Below are positions 35,624 to 44,448 of a stretch of DNA of 64,000 nt, in pieces. Each line of letters starts with the position of its first letter. The stretch's first letter is position 1. The notes under the pieces are model-generated. The model was not told the DNA's origin. It worked only from the letters and a program-made list of their open reading frames with translations, and ran no database searches. The DNA comes from Jiulongibacter sp024742395 (lineage in GTDB: Bacteria; Bacteroidota; Bacteroidia; Cytophagales; Spirosomataceae), in contig OZ252236.1 of assembly GCA_965249455.1 (NCBI GenBank), forward strand, positions 4,340,001 through 4,404,000, written 5' to 3'. The position numbers and the translations under genes are program-made.

Positions 35624-36643
35624 ATGAACATCAAGCATAAAACGCTGGGAGAATTTATTATTGAAAATCAGAATTCAACAAACTACGCATCAGGGGAGCT
35701 AACCAAATTATTGAACGGAATTGTACTGGCAGCCAAAATTGTAAATCATGAGGTAAATAAGGCTGGGTTAATCGATATTTTAGGAGGTGTAGGTGAAGTT
35801 AATGTTCAAGGGGAGGCTCAGCAAAAACTTGATATTATTGCACACAATATCTTTATAGACGCTTTAACAAAACGCGAAACTGTGTGTGGAATAGCTTCGG
35901 AAGAAGAAGAAAGTTTCATTTCCATAAATAGTTCTGATAAGCGGCATCAAAACAAGTATGTAGTATTAATAGATCCATTAGATGGCTCAAGTAATATAGA
36001 TGTTAACGTTTCCGTAGGCACCATCTTTTCAATTTATCAAAGAATCACTCCAATTGGTTCGCCTGTAGAACTAAAAGACTTCCTACAAAAAGGAAATAAA
36101 CAAGTGGCGGCGGGCTATATAGTTTATGGAACCTCCACCATGCTAGTTTATAGTACTGGTGATGGTGTTAATGGATTTACACTAAACCCAGCCCTTGGAA
36201 CCTTCCATTTATCTCATCCTAGTATGCAAATCCCCGAAGATGGTCAAATTTATAGTGTCAATGAAGCCAATAAAGACTTTTTCAGAAAAGGCATCAATGA
36301 CTATTTAAAATATTGTAGATCGGCTTCAGATGATAAGCATCCCTATAAATCAAGATATATAGGTTCGTTAGTTTCTGACTTTCATAGGAATGCAATTGTT
36401 GGTGGCATCTACATGTATCCAGAATCTGCCCTTAGCCCTAAAGGTAAGCTAAGGCTTTTGTACGAATGTAATCCAATGGCTTTTTTAGCCAAGAATGCAG
36501 GTGGCGGTGAAAGTGACGGATTTGGATCAATTCTAGATATTCAACCTACAGAACTTCATCAAAGAGTCCCATTTTTTGCAGGTAGCATAAAAATGGTGGA
36601 AAAACTTAAATGTTTTATGCATAAAGAATCACCGATAGCTTAA
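35624..36643 (+). CDS. fbp: Class 1 fructose-1,6-bisphosphatase
   Basis: This 339-residue cytoplasmic enzyme hydrolyses fructose-1,6-bisphosphate to fructose-6-phosphate in gluconeogenesis. The metal-binding motif VVLIDPLDGSSNIDVNVSVG and the C-terminal GKLRLLYECNPMAFLAKNAGG identify class 1 FBPase, and the length is normal. It is a housekeeping-type gene, but here it stands alone at the edge of a polysaccharide locus and has a copy of the locus operator. That makes sense if the sugar enters metabolism as C3 units, so growth requires gluconeogenesis. Whether this is the only fbp in the genome cannot be seen. Confidence 0.95.
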   Translation: MNIKHKTLGEFIIENQNSTNYASGELTKLLNGIVLAAKIVNHEVNKAGLIDILGGVGEVNVQGEAQQKLDIIAHNIFIDALTKRETVCGIASEEEESFISINSSDKRHQNKYVVLIDPLDGSSNIDVNVSVGTIFSIYQRITPIGSPVELKDFLQKGNKQVAAGYIVYGTSTMLVYSTGDGVNGFTLNPALGTFHLSHPSMQIPEDGQIYSVNEANKDFFRKGINDYLKYCRSASDDKHPYKSRYIGSLVSDFHRNAIVGGIYMYPESALSPKGKLRLLYECNPMAFLAKNAGGGESDGFGSILDIQPTELHQRVPFFAGSIKMVEKLKCFMHKESPIA

Positions 36644-37116
36644 GATGACAGACAGCTTATGCTTTTAATAAAATATAATTAATCTTATCAAAAGCTACCT
36701 TATCACCGTAAATTCAAAAAATTCTGTGAAGCCTTCCTTAAAATAAGGAAACAGGGGAACTAAAGATAGGACAAGCGGATACGCAGGATTGGCTGTTATT
36801 GAGTATAAACCTGGGTAAGAAAGGCACATGAGTCTATCTGCACATAAAACCACCAGTGATTCACCCGAAAGGTTTTAATCAAACCCGAAGCATGGGCTTT
36901 AGGCTTGGTGTTCTTGGGAACGGTCGTAAGATCAAAATTTTGAATATCACTGTTGATTATAAGCAGTAAGCTTTGGCTGTAGTAGCCCATTTCAGCATTC
37001 AATCAAAATTTGTAGTACAGACGCCATAGACCCTCAAAATAAACTATAAATCCCAGCCGCAATTACTAATCGTTTAGGTTTGCTTGGACAAATGTTTCGG
37101 TTTTGTTTTTTTATAA

Positions 37117-37275
37117 CGTTTCGGTGCGTTTACATAAGCGTTTCAGTTTGTTTTTTCACAACGTTTACATAACGTTTCGGTGCGTTTACATATGCGTTTC
37201 GGTGCGTTTCACAACGTTTACATACGTTTCGGTACGTTTCGCAATATATACATAAACGTTTCGGTACGTTTCGGT
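37117..37275. repeat. Helically phased CGTTT decamer array
   Basis: CGTTT occurs 13 times, at 37117, 37127, 37139, 37162, 37173, 37183, 37195, 37205, 37215, 37225, 37235, 37257 and 37267. Intervals are 10, 12, 23, 11, 10, 12, 10, 10, 10, 10, 22 and 10 bases, i.e. near multiples of a DNA turn. Most units read CGTTTCGGTG/A or CGTTTACATA. A degenerate copy precedes at 37093. Confidence 0.85.
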
Positions 37276-37447
37276 CTGCCCTTCACAATGATTCTACAGC
37301 CATAATCATACCCATCAGAATTATAAGCTCCTTCTCAAAAAAAATAATACTATTACGACTCTGAGTTAGCACAAGATCTACATACAAGTCAACAATTAAT
37401 ATTTAGACCTAGGTAATTACTCCATCTTTTTATTTGGTCGTAAAATA

Positions 37448-37474
37448 GTCCATTATATGAATCGTAATGTCCAT
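37448..37474 (+). promoter_or_regulatory. GTCCAT direct repeat upstream of heme-protein cluster
   Basis: GTCCAT at 37448-37453 and again at 37469-37474, spaced 21 bp, within TAAAATAGTCCAT...TAATGTCCATTT. It matches sites at 44319 and 52559 including flanking bases. It is about 200 bases before the start codon. Confidence 0.6.
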
Positions 37475-37676
37475 TTATTTGAGCCCCTCAAATATTGAAC
37501 TTTGTTGAAGTTAAGTTGAATTATATCGAGACCGATTAAGTCACAGGTTTGCAAAAAAAACATTGCCACATTCTGCCATTTAATGTAGGCAAAAGAAAAA
37601 TTGTCAAGGTATTGGGACCCAATTATTACTGGATAAGGATGTCTTGGATATATGAATTTTTCTCAAACAACGAATT

Positions 37677-40340
37677 ATGAAAAAGAGTCTAACAGTAAAG
37701 TTGTTCTCAACTATAATTTCTTCAGTTTTTATATTCTCATGTGCTGAAGATAAAATTGATTTTAGCACCCAGGTTAAGCCAATTCTGAATAAAAGGTGTA
37801 TTTCTTGTCATGGAGGAGTTAAAAAACAAGGAGGCTTCTCCCTACTTTTTGCAGAAGAAGCCACCGAGAAATTAAAGTCGGGTGGTTATGGGATTGTTCC
37901 CGGGAAACCGCATCTCTCCGAGATGATAAAGCGATTAACTACAGATGACCTTGAAGAGCGTATGCCATTAGATGCAGACCCTTTGCCTAAAGAGGAAATA
38001 GAAATTTTAACCCAGTGGATAAAAGAAGGAGCCGAGTGGGGAGAGCATTGGGCATATGTTTCTGTAAAGGAAGAAGAAGTTCCTGAATCTTCTGATAAAT
38101 GGATTAAGAATGAAATTGATAACTTTATTTTAGAAAAAGCTAAAAGTCAAGGCTTAAAAGTTTCTTCTGAAGCGAGTCCTGAGGTCCTGGCGAGAAGAGT
38201 AGCTTTAGATCTAATTGGTTTTCCTGCTCCGGATTCTTTAAAACTAAAATATCTAAAAAGTCCCACTGAGGCAAATTATGAGAAATTTATAGATGACTTG
38301 TTAGATTCACCACATTTTGGTGAGAAGTGGTCTTCTATGTGGCTTGATATTTCTCGCTATGCAGATACCAAAGGATATGAAAAGGATGCCGAAAGGAGCA
38401 TCTGGAGATACAGAGACTGGCTGATCAGATCATTTAATTCTGATATGCCCTATGATAAGTTTATCACTGAACAATTGGCAGGCGATCTGCTCGAAAATCC
38501 AACGGAGGATCAACTTATTGCTACAGGCTTCCACAGAAATACCATGACCAATGATGAAGGTGGCACTGATAACGAGGAGTTTAGAGTAGCTGCGGTAGTA
38601 GACCGTGTGAATACGACTTGGGAGAGCTTAATGAGTACCACTTTTGCTTGTGTGCAGTGCCATAGTCATCCTTATGATCCATTTAGACATGAAGACTATT
38701 ATCGGTTCATGGCTTTCTTTAATAATACAAGGGACAACGATGCTTTTGCAGATTACCCAATACTTAGACATTTTGATAATGAGCAGAAGGAAAAACTGAA
38801 TCATTTGTCGGATTGGGCTTCTAATCACTTAGATACTGAAAAGTCAAAAGACCTGGTACATTTTATCAAGACATTTCAGCCTGCGATTAACTCATTGGAG
38901 ACGGACTCATTTGTCAATAGTGAACTCAATGACACCAAATGGCTTGCAATGAGAAATAATTCATCGGCACGGCTCAAAAAAGTGAATTTAGAGAGCAAAA
39001 ACTATTTGATATTCAGATATATTTCAAAAGTTAGCTCCGGCGAGCTGTTTATACATACAAACAGTCCTAAAGGGCCCATAATAGGCTCATTTAAATTAAG
39101 AGGTAAAACAAGTAATTGGTCTATTGCAAATATTCCTCTGGACCAGGTTAAGGGTAAGCAAGATATCTTTTTTACGTTTTCTAGCCATGAACTAAATAAT
39201 TCTTCCAAGTCAGGTATTCAATTTGATTGGTTTCATTTCACCGAAAATATTCCTTCAAAATTACCTCAAAAAGAAAAGAAAGTATTCTGGGAACTTGTAA
39301 AGGCGGAGGTAGAGGGTACACCTATTATGTTAGAAAATACACCCGATTGGAGTAGAGAGACCAGAGTATTTGAACGAGGAAGTTGGTTGTCCTTGGGTGA
39401 GAAGGTAACCGCTGGTGTGCCGGAATCACTTTCAGACTTTCCAGACGAATATCCACAGAATCGTCTGGGCTTATCTTTATGGATGACCAATATTGAACAT
39501 CCCTTAACTTCCAGGACTATAGTAAATCGGATTTGGGAGCAAATTTTTGGACGTGGTTTAGTAGAAACACTAGAAGATCTAGGAACACAAGGTGCAGAGG
39601 CAAGACATCGAGAATTACTAGATTATCTAAGCTTTCATTTTATGCGAGGACAGGAATGGTCAATGAAAAAGCTTATTAAAAAAGTTTTAATGAGTGCTAC
39701 CTATAGGCAAGCATCTCAAGTCACTCCTGAACAACTAGAAAAAGATAGGTTTAATCTTTGGCTGGCCAGAGGGTCACGAGTAAGACTTTCTGCTGAACAA
39801 GTTCGAGATCAAGCACTAGCCATCTCCGGTAAACTTAACACTAAAATGTTTGGAAAGCCCGTGATGCCATACCAGCCAGAAGGAGTATGGTTGTCTCCAT
39901 ACAATGGTAAAAAATGGGAACAAAACCAAGATAATGAGCAGTATAGGAGGGCAATCTATACCTACTGGAAGAGAACTTCCCCATACCCTTCTATGATAAA
40001 CTTTGATGGGGTTGGCAGAGAGGTATGCTCTGCACGTAGAATAACAACAAATACACCTTTGCAAGCACTAACTACATTAAATGATGAAGTATACGTAGAC
40101 TTAGCCTATCATTTTGCTAAAAAGTATTATACCAAAGATGTAAAAGCTACAATTTCTAATGCTTATAAAATAGCTGCTGGAAGAGAGATTAATAACAACC
40201 GATTAAACTCTCTCATTAAATTATACAATGAGGCCTTAAAGAATTATCAGAAATCAGGGGCAAAAGAAAAAGAGATTTTAGCTATGTCTATGGTAACAAA
40301 TGCAATATTCAATTTAGATGAAGTAATTACCAAAAACTGA
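37677..40340 (+). CDS. PSCyt1/DUF1549/DUF1553 heme lipoprotein
   Basis: This 887-residue protein has a lipobox (FIFSC, Cys22). A planctomycete-type cytochrome domain follows, with CISCH at 41-45 binding heme c. The DUF1549 domain (about 145-350) includes DLIGFPAP, WLDISRYADTKGYEKD and a second heme-type motif CVQCH at 325-329. The DUF1553 domain (about 580-840) includes NRIWEQIFGRGLVETLEDLGTQG and MSATYRQ. Residues between them look like a carbohydrate-binding insertion. Function is not established; the family is frequent in polysaccharide degraders and always travels with DUF1501 proteins, as here (4-base gap). A redox role on sugars in the periplasm is inferred. Confidence 0.88.
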   Translation: MKKSLTVKLFSTIISSVFIFSCAEDKIDFSTQVKPILNKRCISCHGGVKKQGGFSLLFAEEATEKLKSGGYGIVPGKPHLSEMIKRLTTDDLEERMPLDADPLPKEEIEILTQWIKEGAEWGEHWAYVSVKEEEVPESSDKWIKNEIDNFILEKAKSQGLKVSSEASPEVLARRVALDLIGFPAPDSLKLKYLKSPTEANYEKFIDDLLDSPHFGEKWSSMWLDISRYADTKGYEKDAERSIWRYRDWLIRSFNSDMPYDKFITEQLAGDLLENPTEDQLIATGFHRNTMTNDEGGTDNEEFRVAAVVDRVNTTWESLMSTTFACVQCHSHPYDPFRHEDYYRFMAFFNNTRDNDAFADYPILRHFDNEQKEKLNHLSDWASNHLDTEKSKDLVHFIKTFQPAINSLETDSFVNSELNDTKWLAMRNNSSARLKKVNLESKNYLIFRYISKVSSGELFIHTNSPKGPIIGSFKLRGKTSNWSIANIPLDQVKGKQDIFFTFSSHELNNSSKSGIQFDWFHFTENIPSKLPQKEKKVFWELVKAEVEGTPIMLENTPDWSRETRVFERGSWLSLGEKVTAGVPESLSDFPDEYPQNRLGLSLWMTNIEHPLTSRTIVNRIWEQIFGRGLVETLEDLGTQGAEARHRELLDYLSFHFMRGQEWSMKKLIKKVLMSATYRQASQVTPEQLEKDRFNLWLARGSRVRLSAEQVRDQALAISGKLNTKMFGKPVMPYQPEGVWLSPYNGKKWEQNQDNEQYRRAIYTYWKRTSPYPSMINFDGVGREVCSARRITTNTPLQALTTLNDEVYVDLAYHFAKKYYTKDVKATISNAYKIAAGREINNNRLNSLIKLYNEALKNYQKSGAKEKEILAMSMVTNAIFNLDEVITKN

Positions 40341-40344
40341 TGAG

Positions 40345-41847
40345 ATGAGAAGAAAAGATATATTAAAAGAAGCCATTCAGGAAAAACTGAAACAACAAAC
40401 TCGTCGTAATTTCCTCAGGGAGAGCTTTCTAGGCCTAGGAGGCCTAGCACTCGGTGGTCTTGGTGGAAGTGTGCTCAATTCTTGCCGCGATGGAATAGGA
40501 AATACATCCTCCGTTTTTGATCTGAATAATCCTCTGATGGCTAAAGCACCTCATTTTGCACCAAAGGCCAAATCAGTGATATATATACACATGGCAGGTG
40601 CCCCTTCTCAGTTAGAGTTATTTGATTTTAAACCGGAACTTAGCAAGATAGATGGGCAAAAATGCCCGCAGTCCTTTCTAGAGGGTAAGAAGTTTGCTTT
40701 TATACGAGGAGTTCCCAAAATGTTGGGTCCACAGGCACAATTTAAGCAGAATGGAGATAGTGGAGCCTGGATAAGCAATTATCTCCCACATATGCAAAGC
40801 ATTGCCGATGAAGTAACTTTCCTTAAGTGTGTTTCTACAGATCAGTTTAATCATGCTCCAGCACAGTTATTAATGCATACTGGCTCCGCTCGTTTGGGCC
40901 GGCCAAGTATTGGTGCTTGGACTACTTATGGTCTGGGTACTGAAAACTCAGATCTACCAGGATTTGTTGTTTTAACTAGTGGTGGGGCTAATCCGGATGC
41001 GGGTAAAAGTGTTTGGGGCAGTGGTTTTCTTCCCTCGGTTTATCAAGGCGTACAATGTCGTTCAGCAGGTGATCCTATTTTATTTTTAAATGATCCGGAT
41101 GGGGTGAGTAGGGATTTGCGAAGGGCATCGATTAATGCAATTAATGAAATTAATAAGGAACAATTTAAAGAGTATGGTGACCCGGAAACTTTGAGTCGTA
41201 TCTCGCAATACGAAATGGCTTATCGAATGCAAATATCCGTGCCAGAAGTCATGAATATAAATGACGAGCCTGATTACATTCATCAAATGTATGGGACAGC
41301 TCCAGGAAAAGCATCTTTTGCTAACAATGCTCTACTGGCTCGCAAGTTAGTAGAAAAAGGAGTAAGGTTTGTACAGTTATTTGACTGGGGATGGGATACT
41401 CATGGCACGAATGAAAATGGCTCCGTAGATGTAGGTTTGGTTAATAAATGCCGAGAAACCGATAGGCCTGTCACAGCATTAATTCTGGATCTTAAACAAA
41501 GAGGATTATTGGATGACACCTTGGTGGTATGGGGAGGTGAGTTTGGAAGAACACCAATGGCTGAAAATAGAGAAGGTACGCCTAACGCTTTTAAAGGACG
41601 TGACCATCATGCTGAAGCATTTACTATGTGGATGGCCGGTGGAGGTATAAAGAAGGGATTTACTTTTGGTGAAACCGATGAAATAGGATATTCAGCTATC
41701 AGTGGTAAAGTTACTCCGTATGATATACAAGCTACCATTTTGAATCAGTTGGGCTTTGATCATGAAAAATTTACGTATGAATTCCAAGGTCGACCATTCA
41801 GACTTACAGATGTGGAAGGTCATGTTATAAAAGATATTCTCGCCTAA
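40345..41847 (+). CDS. DUF1501 protein, Tat-exported
   Basis: This 500-residue protein has a twin-arginine signal (TRRNFLRESFLGLGGLALGG, residues 18-37). DUF1501 proteins belong to the alkaline-phosphatase/sulfatase-like superfamily but lack a sulfatase cysteine signature. SVIYIHMAGAPSQLELFDFKP, FVQLFDWGWDTHG and VVWGGEFGRTPMAE are typical segments, with candidate metal ligands in DWGWDTHG and GRDHHAEA. It is obligately paired with DUF1549/DUF1553 proteins. Tat export implies folding with a cofactor or metal before export. It is the second gene of a tightly packed operon, and the next gene starts within its stop codon. Confidence 0.88.
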   Translation: MRRKDILKEAIQEKLKQQTRRNFLRESFLGLGGLALGGLGGSVLNSCRDGIGNTSSVFDLNNPLMAKAPHFAPKAKSVIYIHMAGAPSQLELFDFKPELSKIDGQKCPQSFLEGKKFAFIRGVPKMLGPQAQFKQNGDSGAWISNYLPHMQSIADEVTFLKCVSTDQFNHAPAQLLMHTGSARLGRPSIGAWTTYGLGTENSDLPGFVVLTSGGANPDAGKSVWGSGFLPSVYQGVQCRSAGDPILFLNDPDGVSRDLRRASINAINEINKEQFKEYGDPETLSRISQYEMAYRMQISVPEVMNINDEPDYIHQMYGTAPGKASFANNALLARKLVEKGVRFVQLFDWGWDTHGTNENGSVDVGLVNKCRETDRPVTALILDLKQRGLLDDTLVVWGGEFGRTPMAENREGTPNAFKGRDHHAEAFTMWMAGGGIKKGFTFGETDEIGYSAISGKVTPYDIQATILNQLGFDHEKFTYEFQGRPFRLTDVEGHVIKDILA

Positions 41848-42746
41848 TGAAAAGAAGAAGCTTTTTAAAAAACTCAATAGCGGTCCCATTGGCTATGCAA
41901 TTCAAATTTGAATCGAGATCGGAGAAGAAAATAAGACCAATAGTAATGGCCACTGACTGGGGCTACTCTGATGGAATAAAGGCGTTTTGTTCAAAAGCAC
42001 GAAAAGCCGGCTATGACGGAATTGAAGTATGGTGGGCGGCTCATGAAGCCAATTCCAAAGACTTGTTTGAAGCGATACAAGAAAACAACCTGGAAGTTGG
42101 GTTTCTGGTTGGTGACGGTAGTTCACAATTTGCCGAACATTTCGAAAACTTTAAGACTAAGTTGGATAGTGCATTAAATCAAATCGTTCAAAAGCCATTA
42201 TACATTAATTGCCATTCAGGAAAAGACTTTTTTACAAAAGAGGAGAATACCCGAATCATTGATTATGTAATAAATGCCGAGAAAAAATCGGGAATAGCAA
42301 TTTCTCATGAAACCCATAGAGGAAGAATGTGTTATTCTGCTCCTCTTACCTATGAATATCTTAATAAAAATCCTGAAATGTTTTTAACGCTGGACATTTC
42401 TCACTGGTGTAATGTCCATGAATCATATTTAAAAGATCAAAGTGCTCATGTTTCTAAAGCACTGGAAAGAACACGACATATACACCTTAGAGTTGGTCAC
42501 CCCGAGGGGCCTCAGGTGAGTGATCCACGTGCACCAGAATGGGAACATAGTCTCAACCAACATTTAAAATGGTGGGATGAGGCTGTAAATAACAGACTTA
42601 AAAAAGGGTACGATTACATGACTTTTCTTCCGGAGTTTGGTCCGCCTCATTATATGCCAACAATACCTTATACTCAGATGGCTGTTGCCAATCAATGGGA
42701 GATTAATGAATTTATGATGAACTTGATAAGAGAAAGATATTCATGA
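41847..42746 (+). CDS. Exported TIM-barrel sugar isomerase/epimerase-like protein
   Basis: This 299-residue protein begins MKRRSFLKNSIAVPLA, a Tat-like export leader. The body is a xylose-isomerase-like/AP-endonuclease-2 TIM barrel: KAFCSKARKAGYDGIEVWW at strand 1, INCHSGKDFF, ISHETHRGRMCYSA with a candidate metal Glu, LTLDISHWCNVHESY with Asp and His, HIHLRVG, and FLPEFGPP with a late Glu. These supply the Glu-Asp-His-Glu set of the family. Annotations usually say sugar phosphate isomerase/epimerase, but an exported enzyme would more likely act on free or keto sugars. Its ATG overlaps the DUF1501 stop by one base and its own stop overlaps the next gene by 4. Confidence 0.85.
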   Translation: MKRRSFLKNSIAVPLAMQFKFESRSEKKIRPIVMATDWGYSDGIKAFCSKARKAGYDGIEVWWAAHEANSKDLFEAIQENNLEVGFLVGDGSSQFAEHFENFKTKLDSALNQIVQKPLYINCHSGKDFFTKEENTRIIDYVINAEKKSGIAISHETHRGRMCYSAPLTYEYLNKNPEMFLTLDISHWCNVHESYLKDQSAHVSKALERTRHIHLRVGHPEGPQVSDPRAPEWEHSLNQHLKWWDEAVNNRLKKGYDYMTFLPEFGPPHYMPTIPYTQMAVANQWEINEFMMNLIRERYS

Positions 42747-44092
42747 AAGAATTTATAGGACAGTTCCATCCCCTTTTTGTGCATCTTCCTATCGGTTTTC
42801 TAATCGTTGGATTCGTTTTTTTTCTGCTAAGAAAGAAGCTTAGAGCTGACATCACAAATGCATCCATCCTATGGATTCTGGCCTTAACCCTAATGGCGAG
42901 TGTAGCATCTTCAGTATCCGGATTATTACTTGCAGATGGTGGTGGCTATGAATCATCACTTGTTACGAAACACAGAAATGGAGGATTAATTTTAATTCTA
43001 TTGAGCTCTATGCTCCTCTGGTTTCACTATAAAGAACGTCATGGGAGATTATTGAATTTATTTTGGTATAGTGCCGTAATAGTACTTTTTATCACCGGGC
43101 ACTGGGGAGGTAGTTTGACCCATGGTGAAGATTTTATTTCATTTTCTTCAAGTGTATATTCTAAGCCCGAAATCACTGATCCGCAGCAAGCAAAAGTTTA
43201 TGACGAGATTATTGAGCCAATTTTCGCTGAGAAATGCTGGAGCTGCCATTCATCAAAAAAAGCAAAAGGTGATTTAAGATTGGACGGCATGGAGCAGATT
43301 CTGAAAGGAGGGAAAAATGGGAAGGTGCTTAATGCACATGATCCTGATAATTCAGATTTGTTTACCAGGCTGATTTTGGATAAAGAAGACGATAAACACA
43401 TGCCACCTGATGGAAAGCCCCAACTTACAAAAGATGAAATAATTCTAATTAACTGGTGGATAGGCTCAGGGCTGGAGTCGGATAAAAAAGCTAACGAACT
43501 TGAACAATCAGCTAATGTAAAATTTGCTCTAAACTCACTGGTTGCCACTGAGCCATCTTCAGTGTTTATGCCAGAAACAAAGCTCAATGAACCGGAAAAT
43601 GCCTCACTCAAATTTTTGAACGATAATGGAGTAACGGTCAGCAGAATTTCTGCAGACTCTCCTTTTATTCTGGCTAGTGTCTATAATAAAGATTTATCGA
43701 GCAAAGCAATAGCTAAATTAAAAGACCTTTCAGAACATATTATTTGGTTTCGAGCCAGCAACGTCACTGTTGATCAATCGATTATTGAAATGATAGCTTC
43801 ATTTAAAAATATGACTGATTTAAGTCTAAATTCTTGTAAAATAGATTCATCAATAGAACCGCTATCGAAACTCGAATATCTCAAGAAAATTAATTTAACG
43901 TCTTCGAGTATTACTTCTTCAGACCTTGAACCTATTCTAAAAAATCAGAAATTGGAACACTTGTATCTCTTTAACACGGGTATATCTGAGTCTGAAGTTT
44001 CAAAGGATGAAAGAATTATCTGGGGTAATTTTGAAATGCCAATATTGAAATCTGATACGGTAGAGTTTACCAGAGATATGATTGGAGTTTAA
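42743..44092 (+). CDS. DUF2231 membrane protein with cytochrome c and leucine-rich repeats
   Basis: This 449-residue protein has four hydrophobic helices in residues 12-120, opening with FHPLFVHLPIGFL, which identifies DUF2231. GHWGGSLTHGEDF follows, a conserved piece of this fusion family. A planctomycete-type cytochrome domain carries CWSCH at 165-169 and GDLRLDG. The last about 150 residues contain leucine-rich repeats (MTDLSLNSCKIDS, LEYLKKINLTSSSIT, KLEHLYLFNTGIS). It is probably the inner-membrane electron-transfer partner of the heme lipoprotein at 37677. It overlaps the isomerase gene by 4 bases (ATGA) and ends the four-gene cluster, 356 bases before susC. Confidence 0.85.
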   Translation: MKEFIGQFHPLFVHLPIGFLIVGFVFFLLRKKLRADITNASILWILALTLMASVASSVSGLLLADGGGYESSLVTKHRNGGLILILLSSMLLWFHYKERHGRLLNLFWYSAVIVLFITGHWGGSLTHGEDFISFSSSVYSKPEITDPQQAKVYDEIIEPIFAEKCWSCHSSKKAKGDLRLDGMEQILKGGKNGKVLNAHDPDNSDLFTRLILDKEDDKHMPPDGKPQLTKDEIILINWWIGSGLESDKKANELEQSANVKFALNSLVATEPSSVFMPETKLNEPENASLKFLNDNGVTVSRISADSPFILASVYNKDLSSKAIAKLKDLSEHIIWFRASNVTVDQSIIEMIASFKNMTDLSLNSCKIDSSIEPLSKLEYLKKINLTSSSITSSDLEPILKNQKLEHLYLFNTGISESEVSKDERIIWGNFEMPILKSDTVEFTRDMIGV

Positions 44093-44448
44093 AATTTGCC
44101 CAGTACTTAAGGCATTCTTCCTCGTAAGTATTCTCAATCACCTAATCTTGCTAACTCTTCAGACCAATCCTAATTGAGAATTGAGTATGCTTATCCAGAC
44201 TTGTATTACCAACATTTACAGCATTTTAAATAAAATTACGACTCATTTTAAAGTTTATAACTGAGTCAACTTCAAATTCTGACTTAACAATTCCTAATAT
44301 GACCGCAATCATAAAATAGTCCATCAAATGAATTGAAATGTCCATTTCAACGACGGAAATTAAAATTGACTTTTGGGTATAAATTATTGAACATATATAA
44401 TATGCTCAATAGACCACTTTTTAAATTAATTTTAACAACCCTATTAAT
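44093..44448. other. Promoter region of second susCD operon
   Basis: This 356-base gap holds the GTCCAT direct repeat at 44319-44345. An inverted GACTCA/TGAGTC pair lies at 44240-44267, of doubtful meaning. No gene is seen. Confidence 0.5.
44319..44345 (+). promoter_or_regulatory. GTCCAT direct repeat upstream of second susC
   Basis: GTCCAT at 44319-44324 and 44340-44345, 21 bp apart, in the context ATAAAATAGTCCAT...GAAATGTCCATTT. It is about 104 bases before the susC start and nearly identical to the site at 37448. Confidence 0.65.

Larger units (their letters stand above)
36644..37676. other. Large intergenic region between the two loci
   Basis: This 1033-base gap has three parts. The first (to about 37030) has a short minus-strand frame at 36796-37002 of doubtful status. 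The middle (37117-37275) is a CGTTT decamer array. The last holds the GTCCAT direct repeat at 37448-37474 and the promoter of the heme-protein cluster. Confidence 0.5.

Noticed and set aside
36796..37002. 68-residue minus-strand frame in the gap after fbp
   Set aside because: It has no recognisable motif or signal and no neighbours in an operon; it could be a gene remnant, but I cannot support it.
37117..37275. Possible CRISPR array
   Set aside because: Units are about 10 bases with no 25-40-base spacers and no cas genes nearby, so it is a short tandem repeat array.
44240..44267. Inverted GACTCA/TGAGTC pair, with a related ATTACGACTC near 37352
   Set aside because: It is short and not repeated at the third operator, so chance cannot be excluded.
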